Shown: positions 22,816 through 35,439 of the stretch, in pieces
Layout: every line of letters starts with the position of its first letter
Numbering within the stretch: position 1 is the stretch's first letter
DNA from: Stenopsyche tienmushanensis
Lineage: Eukaryota; Arthropoda; Insecta; Trichoptera; Stenopsychidae
Direction of reading: 5' to 3'
Assembly (NCBI GenBank): GCA_008973525.1
Contig: WACJ01000522.1
Location: forward strand, 248,001-312,000
Length of the DNA: 64,000 nucleotides
The notes under the pieces: generated by a model
The model's input: the letters and a program-made list of their open reading frames with translations, nothing else
The model's database searches: none
What the model was told of the DNA's origin: nothing
Translations under genes and position numbers: made by a program

Positions 22816-24130
22816 TTTTATATGCATAAATATATATTCGTTGTTGTTGAAATTAACTTTAGATCATGATTAGACCGAGCAAAAAATCAGCTGCGGTGCT
22901 TTCGGCTTTTTAATAAATTGATTTAACATGTTCACATAAATTTCGCTTCATGAAATTTACTCCCTCTTAGAGTGAAATCTGTTTTTCATCTTGAACATTA
23001 TTAATATACGCTATGCGATGGGTAATTTCAATTTCAAACATCGAAAATCGAGTGAAATTGGCCTTGTTCGCTTTTTATTTTTAAGCCAACAAGTTTTTTT
23101 TTTCAATGAGGCGTTCAAATTTACAAGAAATATGGCGCAGGCTGTCATCGAAGGAAGTTGTACTATGGCGTTTTATTTTATTTTAGATCGACTTCATTGA
23201 TGAAATTTCCTCCGACGGGCTGTTATTTTCTGGAATAAATTTTGCAGCATTCGGGACGCTCGTTACGGCGAAAAATTAATAGCATCCGTTGTCCAAAAGA
23301 TATGATTTATACGTGTTTTATTTTTTCGCCATATAAATTATCGGGCTATTTGTTTTGCGAAATAGATTAATCGCTCTCAAATTATAGCGGTTGGACACGC
23401 AATCGAGATAATTGTCCAATTTTTTCTCTCTTCAAATATATAAACGACATTAAGGCTGTATCCACGGTCGTTCTCCGGCAGTGTAACGATCTGATATTTC
23501 GAAAGTTAATTGATCCTTTTTTCGAGCGATACAAAAAAGACCAATGTCCTGAACAAAAAAAGAGTGGCTGTATGCGCGACGCCCCTTTGTACGACGGACG
23601 CCATAAAGCCTTTGTGGAATTCGACTGAGTTTTCGGCGCTTTAATTTTATTCGTGCAGAATTAACGAAAATATTTATTCTGTGTTACCTTTTGAAAGTTT
23701 CGTTTACAAAGGTAAAGTATTAAATTCAACGCTGAAGGATATCAAAGTGTACTTACGCCTAATCCATTAGCCGCTCTTCAAACACCGGCCAAAGTTTCAC
23801 AAAATGTGTACGTACACAAGCGCGGAAATGTACAAGAACAGACGCTGCCGAGCTGACTACACCCCTCATCCAGGGTTGCACCGTTTTTAATTTCTTTTTC
23901 CTCCCGTGGACTTTTTTGAAAAACTTTTATACACCTTCGTCAAAGTTGTACGAGCAGAACTCCCAAGAAAAATAAACAACACAAACAATAACTCGGATTG
24001 TTGTTCTCCCAATTGAAATCAACAAAGCACTTCCTTGTACATAAAATCATGCTTTTATTCCTTATACAAACGCATATCATCTAAACTTTAGATTAATCTA
24101 TAACTTTAGATGACCACGTGAGCCCTCAGT
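22816..24130. other. Intergenic stretch, partly balanced composition
   Basis: No gene. The part at about 23460-23690 is less AT-rich and free of simple runs (for example GACGGACGCCATAAAGCC). It is noted as possible conserved non-coding DNA without direct evidence. Confidence 0.35.
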
Positions 24131-24133
24131 TTC

Positions 24134-24505
24134 GTATAACACCATCAATGTGATTGATACAATATCTTTCTGCTGAGACACGGACTAAAACTCACAAAAT
24201 TCCCGATTTCTCAACAAATTATTTATTTTCGTCGCTGCAGATGAATACTTATATACTTTAATACTTTGATGTGATTCGTAATTATATTACGGAGGAATAC
24301 AAAAATTCTAAACCCTGTATCTATTATATTTCATATCGATATTCCCATTATAAGAGTCGATGTGTAGTAAATACATCACCGGTAGGGAAAGATTAATATA
24401 ACAATTTGAAAAACATATATGTACTCTATATATATGTATACATAGATTAGACAGTTACTGCCCCTAGGCGTCGCCAAAGCTCGCCAATTAATAGTTACGC
24501 CACTG
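24134..24505 (+). repeat. Family H repeat with hAT-type 3' terminus
   Basis: Closest relative is 17058-17423. It ends TAGTTACGCCACTG (24492-24505), the complement of CAGTGGCGTAACTA, a hAT-type terminal sequence like that at 37392. No transposase and no recognised left terminus. Confidence 0.7.
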
Positions 24506-24550
24506 TTCCCAAGCGTCCAGATTTTTTTTTATTTAGTAGCCTTGAAATTA

Positions 24551-24625
24551 CCGATGTGTAAATTTCAATCAAATACAATCATCTTTCTATCCTACATAAA
24601 TGATTTAACCCTACTTTCATGATAA
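24551..24625 (+). mobile_element. Mariner 3' end remnant
   Basis: GTGTAAATTTCAATCAAATA, then TTCTATCCTACATAAATGAT, then AACCCTACTTTCATGAT reproduces the 3' end seen at 59806-59880, with decayed terminal repeat. Confidence 0.65.
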
Positions 24626-25017
24626 CCAAATAAGAGAGAGCAAAATTGCACACAAATTTCCGTTCGTCGAAACACACCACAGCAGCCAAAGTGTTAAACG
24701 CTCTGAAAACGTCCTTTCGCCACGCCAGGATAAACGCTAACCATAGTCTATACAGGCATGAATGGTACAAGTCTGCAATTAAAACGTAATTAACACAAAG
24801 TGTGCCAATAAAAGCTTTTATTGCACTACCTGTATATCAAGAAGCATTAAGCCTTAAAGCTTTTTATCTGCATTTAAATTTGGAAGACTGCCGAAAACGC
24901 TTTTGCAAAGCATCACACAAAGGAGCAGTTTGTGCGATATAATTTTCAAGACGCTAATATGAAATAAATTCAGGTAAATCCGCTATGGGATTAAAGAATT
25001 TAAAAAAAAATCATGTG
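24626..25017. other. Intergenic stretch, nothing recognised
   Basis: One short minus frame (24579-24770) without a domain. Confidence 0.5.
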
Positions 25018-25321
25018 TTTTCATATGAAATGTCCGATTTTATTCGACAAAAATTATGCTTAATTTAACATGTATTAATGAAGTCATGATCTGAATAAAC
25101 TAAAAGTAAGGCAAATTGGCCTGAGCGTCACGAAAAATGAAACTTTAAGCAACATTTGAATGGAAAGAAAAGGTGAATCCATCGTATGTAAAATATGAAA
25201 AAAGCAATGCATATCTTTGTATATCTTTAATATCTGTCCATCTTTTAGTGCCTCTTCATTCATTAATATGTGAAAAATATACATTTAGCTCCCCTCTAAA
25301 ATCGGACATTTCATATGAAAA
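25018..25321. mobile_element. 304-bp unit with perfect 25-bp inverted ends
   Basis: Ends are exact inverted copies: 25018-25042 and 25297-25321, both built on TTTTCATATGAAATGTCCGA. The interior is AT-rich. Opposed frames inside lack domains. This is MITE-like, but no clear target duplication was found. Confidence 0.65.
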
Positions 25322-27396
25322 CTCTTGTTATTTAGAAGATATTATTATCATGCAAATTCTTTGATCGTATTTAAAAATCGATGAAGATTTTGAGCCGTGT
25401 GTCTTAAATGGGTTTATTGTGGGACAGAATTCAAATTGGATGAAAGCCTATGATAATTACTATCAATTCCGGAGATATAATTTCATTACCTTCCATCTCT
25501 TCTGGGGGTCGATCCTGTTTTATCTCCAACAATTATTCATTACTTAAAGCTTCTCCATCGGCTCGGATCCGTTTTGTAACATCGTGTTTCGTTGTCTTTT
25601 AATCCAACTTGTTGTCCGATACTCATAATATTTCGAAAGGACATGCTTCATATTATGTCGCAAATGTATTTTTGAACGACACTATATAATATTGTTTCAT
25701 ATAATGGGATGAGATCCAAATTACTTTGGCCATTTCCTTTGCTCTCCGACGAACTTTTTAATCTAAATTGGAAAAATTCAGGCAATTAAGATAGTGGTCA
25801 GTCCAATTCGAAGTTCAGGTTGACCCCTACGTGGCTGGATTAAGGGATCTCAAGGTAAGAACAAAGGCCCCCCTAATCCAAATCCGTGCGGAAGCGGAAG
25901 TCTTCTAAATCTGTTTCTGATGAAAACCACAGCATTGACCTATAAACTTCGCACGCCCAACAATACAAACGAAGGCTTATTTATTTCGGCAGCTTCCAAA
26001 ATTACATTAATGTGCGGCATTCGAATTAAATCCCTTTTTAATTTTCTTAAGGGCGCGTGCGTTAAAACGTTATGAAATTCCCCCGGATCCCAAATTCCGT
26101 TCCTAAGCCGCTTTGTTGAACATGTCCGTGGTATGTTTCTATTATCACGAAATTTCCTATAAACATTGTTCCGCATATGCTTTTAAATTCGCATATGATA
26201 CTATTTAGCGAGGGGCGTTCTGTTATCTTAACTTCTTTTGTTGGCGTTTCCTCCGACAATGTGTGATTATGCCCGATTCAACCATCGTTATTATTTAAAT
26301 TTTGCCGAGCCCTTCACGTCCCAGCATGCGTCTGGGATTTGGATAAAACCGCAGAAAGACCTGGATATTTTCATGTGTGCGAAGGCCACTTGCTTTGGGC
26401 GTCCTGTGTACATTTTCCCGGTGTGATTTAGTGTGGGTCGTCCGCGAAGGGTTATAATTTAAACTTGATTTATAAATCATTCCATGCAGGTGGATTGTGT
26501 TTGTCCGAAGGCAACAAACCAAATCAAACCGTCCAAAAATATTAATTACGCTATTTCGCTCGTTGCTTTCAGTCCTCGTCGGCTTCAAAATCGACGATAT
26601 ATCGTTTCTTAGCGCTCTGAGGATTAACCTGTTTTTTTGCCTATAAAATATATATACTAAAACGACTAATCAAGTCGAGTAGAACCTCCCAATATTTATC
26701 CAATAATATTAATTTTAAAAATTTCATAATAGCAATAATTTTAATAAATATACAATTGTTCAACCCTATTTCAAGTCTGTCTCTATTCCAAAGCTCTCTG
26801 ATTTGACCATTTCATCCTTATGCATCTAATGCAGCTTTTGTAAAGCGCATAAACCTTCAAAGGAATAACGTCTGGAGTTTGTATCATTTGATACTCTTGC
26901 ATAGGTTCTTTCTGGAATAATAAAAGATTAACCCAATCATACATATGAGTTCTATTTCATTCATATTTCCATTGAATTTTTTAATCTTATATGAATCGAT
27001 TGTTGTATATTTTTTAAGCATTCCCACAGGATCACAATTGATAGACAAATGACACAAATAGACTTTATTAAGATTCTCACATAAATCATGCTCTTATTTT
27101 AGACCTTAATTGAAAAGGTCTTTTAGGTCTTTTGATTTTGATTTCATTTACAATTTTGAAATACAATTAATAAACAAGCATATAAAAGTTCTTCAAATGT
27201 ATTCGCGTTTGATATATTCAATATGCTTATCTTTGTGCGTAAACATCACTGCGGCTCGAAAACATAACGAACCCGCGTGCGAGCCCAACCGTCTTGGAGA
27301 ATTTGCGGAAGCAGCCCAGGGAGCACATTATTTATCGTAGGTAGCAAAAACGAATCGTATTTGGGCATGTCGGCCCAGAAAGATACGCTCCTGTGA
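25322..27396. other. Intergenic stretch, no gene seen
   Basis: Overlapping frames at 25940-26588 lie on both strands and lack domains. The 26000-26600 portion has balanced composition without runs. Confidence 0.45.
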
Positions 27397-27560
27397 CGTA
27401 TCAGCGGTCCTTTTTCTGGACCTCTTGGTCACAGGGACTTGATGGCCAGCTCCGGTGCCTTTTAGGCGTTCAAGGCCTTCTGCCATAGTTTCGGAGCCAA
27501 ATTCGCCTTGGACGGATACTGTTTTTAGTATCTGTCCTCTACCATAATCTTGTATCAATC
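27397..27560 (-). pseudogene. Fragment related to the 37.4-kb hAT element
   Basis: The minus strand reads ETMAEGLERLKGTGAGHQV then KRSRKRTADTS. The hAT element at 37392-37939 (about 37570-37690, minus strand) reads a weakly similar SGHKVNMLNRSTFRTADMTN. The shared nucleotide block is TATCAGCGGTCC and flanking bases. This suggests a common transposon-derived piece. The function of the peptide is unknown. Confidence 0.35.
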
Positions 27561-27835
27561 TAGATGTGAATAATAAAAAATAAAAAAAAAGTTTGACTTT
27601 GGCAGCTTTATAGCATAAAATATTATCTATCGGCTATCGACAATATCTAATATCAAATATCTAGGCCCAGACATTCGGCGTCTTATTTAACCTATTAATT
27701 CCTACTCAGGTGAAATCTTCTGGCGAATCTGCTTCCATGTAAACCTGAATCCAAAACAAGAACAATTCCCGTGCATGTCCATGACCTCCCTATTGGACAT
27801 TAGTAGTACGTCGCATTTATCGTCTGTCTATCACG
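27561..27835. other. Spacer, nothing recognised
   Basis: AT-rich, no frame or repeat of note. Confidence 0.4.
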
Positions 27836-28042
27836 TATAAAATCAATCCCTTTATATCGTCATCATTTTTCCAGCAGGTTGTTTCTCAACTTTCAGATTT
27901 TCACGAAATATTGAGGCCCAATCAAAAACTCAGATCTTAGAGTAGCATCATCAAACTATACCTCAAGTTTCTTTAAAATTTCGCTTGATTTCACACATTC
28001 GCTTATGAAAAAACGAACAATTACGCGTTGCGCAACAGAAGA
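27836..28042 (+). repeat. Family J MITE-like copy
   Basis: Aligns with 31965-32237 over most of its length. The right end ACGCGTTGCGCAACAGA is intact and the left end is lost. Confidence 0.65.
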
Positions 28043-29763
28043 GGCTAGTGATCTTCTTCTTTCTTTAGTTCACAGTATTAATACTTTTGTTCAGTCTAAA
28101 TTTCCAACTAATAAAAATGTAATCTTTTATAATGAGGATCCAGAATTTTTATCCAGCCACGGTTTGAATTCACTATGGATATTTAGTGTACCGTTTCAGT
28201 GTATTTTTTATGGTCACCGTACGTGTATTTTGAGCCGATTCGCTCTTTATCGCATGACAGATCTACTGTCACTTTTATCAAATTATTTGTATGCTTTTGC
28301 CTTCTTTTCTTGCGTGTTAAGCATTCGTCAAAGTTGACAAGATGATATATACTTATTCATCAAGCGACGATATGTAAGCGTTTCGTTCGTCGACAGATAT
28401 AAATCTGTCAAAAGCATTCTATGAGCGTCTGCGGTATTTTTCCTATATCGAATGTGTGATGGAATTTATTGTGTTGGAAAATGGAATAATTTACCCCGGA
28501 GGTAGAGTAAATTCGCAAAAATTTACAATTATATTGAGTGTTTTTGGGGAGTTTAAGGGATGCCAGAATTGGAAATGTAACGAAGGGGCGCCATTGGCGA
28601 GTGTTTTTATTGGATCCCCATAATTACCGCGATTCGCCCGAAATCGTTCAATCCCCAAAATCAATTTGCACCTCCATTCTCTTCCATGACGAATACAAAT
28701 TCTTGCCGCAAGTGCCCCGGTCTAATTTACATACACACGGTTAATCCAATGATGAATTTGGTCCCGATTGCTGGAAGCTGGCGCCGATGAACGTCTTTTA
28801 ATCGCAGTGTTGTATTAATTAATATTTTTACATCTCAATTTACATTCAGCGTTTGTAGACAATTAATTGTAGAGGCTCCAGATGTATTTCCATAGTGCGC
28901 AAGGCCGAAATGCTAACGAGAACATTTTCGACTGTTTAATAACTCTCGACTGTATATATAATTTGGCAAACGTTCCGTAATGAAATTCATATTTACTTTC
29001 TACGTAGAAAGTTAAATATTGCCGACGAAAAGTTCACATATTTACACGGAACGCTCGTAAATCTTAACTCGGGGAATTAAAAGTGAGAGTCCCCGAGGTA
29101 TGAGAGATGGAGGTTGAAACAAGTGGATGAATTATCGGATATAGTCTATTTGGCTGGATCCGGCCCTGGAAGACGCATACAGATGTAATTAGGCTTAATT
29201 ACATCACGTTAAGGCCGTTTAAGTATAGCAATACGAAGCCTTGTATTTCATTTCGCCCCGGCCGAATTAAAACACACACGAGCCTAATCCTCCAAACAAA
29301 TTGTATTTAATACAACTTTTCACAACCCTTGCCTCAATTTATTACAAAACAAACTTTTTTGATATATCTCCTCTATCGCTCATGGAAAAATTCTACTTGT
29401 TGTTGTTGTGAAAAATTATTTTTATTCATACAATAGTTTTTTCGCCCTATGATAAATTAGCTAGATATGTTAAGGGATTCATTTTTCTTTGAACGAAAAT
29501 ATCTAATATTTTAATTAAATAACTATGCAAAAATGACGCAAAACCTTCACTTTGATTCAAGAGGCAGAACCCATTTTGTTTTAGTGGAAGACCCTATAAT
29601 TTTAAGAAATAATGATGATTTTGCCATTCAATCATAGATCGTCTCCTATTTAATAATTTGTATTCAATTAAGCACAAGAGAAACCTTTAACGTCAGTTAT
29701 TTATTTAACAACAAATTTATTAGCATAGAGATATTATTCCATAATTTCATAAAATAATAGTAG
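28043..29763. other. Intergenic stretch, no gene seen
   Basis: A 110-codon plus frame (28005-28337) begins inside the family J end and is judged spurious. Part of 28500-29280 has balanced composition. Nothing else is recognised. Confidence 0.45.
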
Positions 29764-30069
29764 TTTAACGTTGAAGCGGGGGTGCCCTCGGAGAGAGAGA
29801 TCTGGCTGCAGGAAGGACGACCTCCCGCAGCCAAGGCTAACCGACTCCCGCATCCTGCGCGTCACTCCCCAAACGGCAACGGTGCACGCGCAAGAAGCGA
29901 TCCGTCGGTATTCAAGTGCAATATCTCCGCAGGGCCACAAGAGATGGCGCTGTTAAAATAACACATTGCACCTGAAGAGAGACGGAAGATGTCGCTGTTA
30001 ATCTGGAGAATTTAATTTGCTCAGGCTAACAGCGCTGTTATCTGGGGATGTTAAATCGCCCACGCTACA
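29764..30069 (-). mobile_element. Solo LTR, family B (Gypsy-type), shortened
   Basis: Read on the minus strand, it begins TGTAGCGTGGGCGATT and ends CAACGTTAAA, close to the TGT...ACA ends of an LTR. It shares with 41163, 49136 and 52359 the blocks TTAACAGCGCCATCTCTTG, GCTTCTTGCGCGTGCACCGT and TGGCTGCGGGAGGTCGTCC. It lacks the polyadenylation-signal region of the 49-kb copy, so it carries an internal deletion. No flanking internal region remains. Confidence 0.75.
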
Positions 30070-31964
30070 CTAGCATCACATTGATAATCTGTCACTCTGA
30101 ATCACTATCAAGCCATATTAACATTAAATTCTTTCATTTAAATACATGCATCATCATGATGAAATATATCTTATTTTGATTGAAAGTTTTTGTTTGAGTT
30201 TCCCATTGAGAACTTAAACGCCAGGGAGTCACCGGTGAGTCGCTATGTTTTTTTGTAAAAAAAACCATTTATTTTTTAATATATAAAAATTATTATGCTA
30301 GGGACACGTATTGATGAGTCCAAAAATGTCTTCACATTTTAATGGATCGAACTCTTCCGACGGATCTACTGCCACTCGGCCTCAAATCTAATATGACCCG
30401 AATGATTTTGTGAGTTGACGAAGCTGGTATTTGCCGTACATGTCCATGACGTCTCGCTCCGAAGAGGATCAAAAATCTTTTAATATCTATTGAATGCTAA
30501 AATTAATTCGCGTAGGTTATCATTGATTCTACTCTTAACTGCCTAATATTATGTCATATCAGCATTAATATCACATCATTTTCCCATATGATTGTGCATC
30601 ATTAAATAGGTTGCTAATCTCATCGTTCTCCGCAATATGAACGATGGCTAATTTCATTTTAATACATTCTTACCACACATCATTCCTCTGTGAATTTATT
30701 ATTAATTTCTGCGCATTGCTTCAAAGAACGCCATTTTCACTGATTCGCCAGATAAAAATGTATTTTTATTTCATTTATTAATTTGCTCTATATATTTTAT
30801 TCATGCTGTATGCTGCTCTTATGGAGCTTCGGAGAAGTGGAGTATCTAACTAAACAACAAAAGCTCAAACAAATACACTCAAGGCGAGAGAATATAAAAT
30901 TAACTTTTAAACGACAACGCGGAGAGGCAACACTATCTTCTGTGTTATTTGTATATATTTTTTGCTACATTTGAGAAACTTTGTTATAAATTCTAACTTA
31001 AGTAGTCTCGGCGTCTCTAGGAAATATTTCTGGGGCGTTTAAATAGTTTATGATATTATTTATGATTTTTTTGCGCGGAGATTCGTTCTGATTAATTAGC
31101 TTAATCGCGAGCTTTTCTCGAGCGGAAAACCTTTTTTTCTCGGGATTTTTCTTCGACGTTCTTCCATAGCGGACTCATAATTCATTCAGTTATCGCATCT
31201 GCATCTCAGTTAACTACGTACAGTGTAATCAACAAATGAGAAAAATGCTTTTAAGTCTTCAATTAAGCCATCGGTGCCGAAAAAGACCGTTTCGGTGAGA
31301 GGATAAATTACAACAACCGTCTTTGTGCAACGCACAAAAATTGGGCCACAATACGTGAGACACGAAAAATCCAATTGATGGGCTTAATTTCTTTGAATCA
31401 TGCATAAATCCGCCTCTGTGTATAGTCGAAGGGCTAATTTGGGGATGCGAATAAATATATTTTTCACTCGACCCCATGGAATATTTCGTCCTCCCCGCTA
31501 ATTTCGCCCTTTCGTAGTAATAAGCGCGAGTCTCCGCGGGATGGCAGATCGGGATCGTATATCAATTTAAAAGGGTCGTATATTTGGAAAGATTAAATTT
31601 TTAAATAGTCTTGACCCCAGAGTTCATTTGGCAGCCCACGGGATCGTGGAAATTTGGAAAAATGGGTCGTTTACGGACCTTTCTCGTAGCCCAAATGGCA
31701 CCCCCACTAAAACCAAATGACCGATACGCCTATCTACTATTTAAGTAATATAATAAGAGCAACCCTGCCACTGTATGGATTTCATATAAAATCTATCGTT
31801 CGGAGGGCTTTGATGTCGTTTATTAGGGATTTGATCTTTATGAAGACCGTTCCGAGTCGCATTTTTTTATACAGCGTCGCACTATAATACAAGGGAGATT
31901 CAAATATAAGCCGGAATTTCAGTGTATAAATTTCTAGTAATATACAAATACAAAATCATGCATT
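30070..31964. other. Intergenic stretch with a family K fragment
   Basis: 30350-30430 resembles 4497-4575 (CTGCCACTCGGC). Otherwise no gene or repeat is recognised. 31050-31700 is balanced in composition with only weak frames. Confidence 0.45.
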
Positions 31965-32237
31965 CTCTGTTGCGCAACACGTAATTATTCATATTCATTT
32001 AAGCAATCTTAACATCATCTAATCGATTGTTGCTCGACTTTCAGACCTTCACGAAATTTTTGAGCCCAATCAAACACTTGGATCTTTTTTTCCTGTAAGA
32101 GAGGAATCTTGCATAAGACACCTGGGATCTTATTTAGAGTACCATCACCAAACTATGCCTCATGTCTCTTCAAAATTTCACTTGATTCCACGCCTTCGTT
32201 TACGAGAAAACGAACGATTACGCGTTGCGCAACAGAG
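31965..32237. mobile_element. Family J element with 21-bp inverted ends
   Basis: The left end CTCTGTTGCGCAACACGTAAT and the complement of the right end differ at one base. Each terminus contains the palindrome GTTGCGCAAC. At 273 bp without coding capacity this is a MITE. A second copy is at 27836. The superfamily is uncertain because no target duplication was clear. Confidence 0.75.
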
Positions 32238-32639
32238 GGAGCTACTTATTGCCTTATTTCTTCAGTGACGGGATCAAAAAGCTTCTAATGTTTATACATC
32301 ACCAATAAATTTGCACAGTAAAATTCCCGTTTATATTTGATTCGCCCTCGTATATTGAAAATCCCTGAACAAATTTCAATTCGATCCGGTATTATTCGGT
32401 AAAATATAAATTATATGGCGGACATAAAATGTATTACGTGGGATCTATACAAATATACCCTCGGGTAATTCGTTTCAACCCTAATGCTTCCCAATAACGG
32501 TGCAATATGCTTTTAAGTGCAGTTTTCTTGTTGAAGTGCACTCAATCGGTCATTTATTTTTTTTATTTCATACGACCGTTCGTTCTTATAGAAAAATAAG
32601 CCATAACATAAACGAATGGCAATAGCAATGGATCAACCA

Positions 32640-32710
32640 AATGTGACGTCTAGATGTAATGTTTTCTCGAGACACCAAACAGACATCTTGTCTGAATAAC
32701 ATGATGATTT
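32640..32710 (-). pseudogene. Possible transposase scrap
   Basis: The minus strand reads VSRENITSRR, resembling the HTSRENI end of the catalytic-region fragment at 63126. Very short, so uncertain. Confidence 0.25.
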
Positions 32711-32754
32711 CCATCATTCCAGATATGACAGTTTTGCTCATTGACGATTGTATA

Positions 32755-32880
32755 CTTGGACATGGTTGAAATTGTATTACCTTCTACTAAAACAAAATGG
32801 CTTACATCATTTGATTAAATGTCACATATAAACATTATACAGTGTCGACATCTAGGCGTCACACATGGATGGCAATTTAT
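32755..32880 (+). repeat. Family A left-part repeat
   Basis: Shares CTTCTACTAAAACAAAAT, ATACAGTG and GACATCTA.GCGTCACA with 63600-63720 and 11945-12050. Confidence 0.6.
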
Positions 32881-33779
32881 TTCCATCAATAAATTCTATT
32901 TCTGGTGTTAAAAATGCCTATATTGCAGTTTGAATTGGAATTCGTTTTCCTCATGACATTTTTTTCATCGGAGCTGGTGAGCAGAGCCAATTGACTGTGT
33001 TAAATCTGCAAATTTGAACCTAATTGAATTCTGTTTCAAACTCGTTCTCGATTATTTATCTAGCAGCATCCACTCTTTTGACCCACATTGCGTCCGTTTT
33101 ATTTAAATATGTAAGTATGATCGCCGGTCGCACGATCAATACCAGGCGATTAATCTGAATTACTCAATAACCCGGTATTACACGTGATCTACTTGCACTG
33201 TTTCTTTCTTTGCATTGTTTTAGCTAATTAATTTTGAAAGGCTGATTTTAACACGTATTCGAGTTGCATTGTTTGAATTCATTAGCCAATGCCTGCTGAG
33301 TTTGGTGCAGAAACCGTTTCATCATATTAATTTACCAAACAAGCGCCACATCCTTTTACTTTCAGTCGTTCATTTTCTCGTTTTATCACGAGATTTATCA
33401 ATGGACGCGATAAATGATTGCACATTTAAATTGCATCCGAGCTTTGATAGTTACAGTAATAGTAAAATTGAAAATAGGAAAGCCCATAAAATAATTGGGA
33501 GGGGATCTCTTTGCACAATAGAAAGATTTGGGCTCAAATCCCACTTACTATGATGATCTCATAGTTGAAGCACTTTATCCTTTCGAATTATATACTAACA
33601 ACCCATTGTATTTTTGTCCTTTTTCAACAACCGGTCGTTATAATTCTGGCAATGTGTGGGTCTCAAAATATGCTTTTTACAAGTCATTCAAAATTGCATT
33701 CATAATCCATCTATCGATTCAGCCCTGCCCAATTTTATAAATCATCCTAGTATGTTATTCTTTTTAAATCCAAGGATTG
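32881..33779. other. Intergenic stretch, no gene seen
   Basis: Overlapping plus frames at 33269-33868 in three frames lack domains. A tRNA-like stretch near 33480-33560 was examined and rejected. Confidence 0.45.
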
Positions 33780-33850
33780 ACCTAATGAATGATATAGGAA
33801 CGTATACGGGACAAACGGACCACAGACCACAGACATTGATTTTTATACGA
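33780..33850 (+). repeat. Family F repeat, possible LINE 3' tail
   Basis: GGAACGTATACGGGACAAAC followed by GGACCACAGA. It abuts the TA target of the mariner at 33857, so the mariner inserted in or beside this tail. Confidence 0.5.
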
Positions 33851-33856
33851 AGCGTA

Positions 33857-34396
33857 TCCCGAAAGTAAGTGTACTGTGATAATGACTTTCGGCCATACTA
33901 TGTAGTAGAACGGGATCTCTTGAAAAAGCGACCATAGCAGGAACAGGGAAGTTATATAAAGTCACATTGTAGTGTCCAATTGTGTGAAAGATGTCCATGA
34001 GATATTTCGCCAAATAAAAAAAGACCCTAAAAAAACTTAAAAGAACCATTCAAAGCGTCATCACACAGCCTTAGCCACCAAGGCGCTCTTGGACTTATTT
34101 AATTGGGATGTTTTGGACCAGTTCCCGTGTTTCTCTGACTTGGTGCCTTCAGACTATCATCTTTTTCCCTCCTTGAAATAATAAATGAGTGGAATTAAAT
34201 TTTCAACCGATGAGCAGCTGCAGAAAGAGGTTCTAAAGTGGGAGAAGAAGCTAGCGGGAGAGTTCTTCGAGGAGGGCATAAAGAAACTTGTGCCACGACT
34301 CATTAGATGCATATATCAAAAATATCCTATATTTATTTTTTCAAATACACTTTTTCTAAAAAAAAATATTAATATTTAGTACACTTACTTTCGGGA
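33857..34396 (+). mobile_element. Mariner with perfect 19-bp termini
   Basis: TCCCGAAAGTAAGTGTACT (33857-33875) and its exact complement (34378-34396) are flanked by TA at 33855-33856 and 34397-34398. The 540-bp length is under half that of a full mariner, so the element is internally deleted. Its termini differ from those of the mariners at 37.3, 51.3 and 59.8 kb, so it is a separate lineage. Confidence 0.9.
34062..34320 (+). pseudogene. Mariner transposase C-terminal catalytic fragment
   Basis: In one frame the sequence reads HTALATKALLDLFNWDVLDQ, then DLVPSDYHLFPSLK, two stop codons, then SGIKFSTDEQLQKEVLKWEK and EFFEEGIKKLVPRLIRC. This is the end of a D,D34D mariner transposase. The DLVPSDYHLF block carries the last catalytic Asp, and the EFFEEGI..LVPR tail is the usual C-terminus. 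In the intact family a cut-and-paste enzyme binds the terminal repeats. Here the N-terminal DNA-binding half is gone and two stops interrupt the remainder, so it is dead. Family assignment is secure. Confidence 0.88.
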
Positions 34397-34479
34397 TATG
34401 TCTCGTTTACATATAGATGGATCTTGGTGCTTCCGTTTTATTTAAATTTAATTAACCTTTTCGTGAGTACTTACGGAAA

Positions 34480-34950
34480 TATCCGTTTTGACCTTCACTA
34501 TTCAGAAAGAGCACTCTTGTGCATTGAAGCTCCGAGGCGGACAGAAACAAAGAGAACTTAGCGCAGTTCGGGAGACTGAGACGGACAGCTTCTTCATATG
34601 CATCGCATGATTGTATAGATCGTTAAGCCCAAATTTATCCACTTATAATGATTTCGATTTCAAGTGTGTTATTTGTTTACGCAAAGAAATGACCGAATAC
34701 TGTGTGTTATGGAGAGTGTTTGTTTATTTAACTGCTTGCCGTTCTTTCCTGCGTGTTGAATGAGTCTTTGTTCAATTATCATTTCCTTCTAAAGAAGGAG
34801 CAAATGAATCGATTTTTTGTGCAATGTTTATGTAAAGAAATGACGTGGTCTTGTATTCACTATCAAGTGTTCATTTACAATTGACTCTGCCTCGAATTGA
34901 AGATTGTCTTACGCTGATTAGGAACTGACAGAAAGTAATCGGTGTAAAGC
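34480..34950 (-). repeat. Family A dispersed repeat
   Basis: Near full-length inverted counterpart of 17480-17955, including both copies of the internal duplication and the GAGACAGA-type tract. Shared blocks include AATCGATTTTTTGTGCAATG and CGCATGATTGTATAGATCG. Confidence 0.7.
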
Positions 34951-35439
34951 GATTATGACAACAACGACTTCATCGATTTTAAATTTGCTCACTAACGAAA
35001 ATGTTAAACTCAACACACATCACCACGGCTGCTCATAGAATGATCTTTCCCGTGTAACTGAATCTATTTTGAGGTGTATTAATATTAGTTAGAATGCCTT
35101 ATAAAATAATTATTCTTAATTAATATTCTTATTGAATTGAGACAACCCTCCCGAACCAATAATGCTTAAAAGTCATAAATGATCCCGCAGGACCGTTTGT
35201 GGTATACGTGCTTATATAAGGACACAGAAGTCGCTTGAGAAAGAGGCTCGTTATCGCCACCGGAGTCTCGCAGTTGGGATCTCTTTCAACAAATGATATA
35301 TTTATGCATGAATTTTTATGCGTTGCTTCTACAATACGTCCTTTTATGCAAAATGAGTTATATAATAGTTAGTTATGAAGGTTCTTAATAATATAATCTT
35401 AATAATAAACTACCTTTTTTAAGCTTAAAGACTCGACTA

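Noticed and set aside
28005..28337. 110-codon frame
   Set aside because: Its start lies inside the family J transposon end, and the remainder has no domain.
33480..33560. tRNA-like B-box wording (GGGCTCAAATCCC)
   Set aside because: No acceptor stem, A box or anticodon arm fits at the right spacing.
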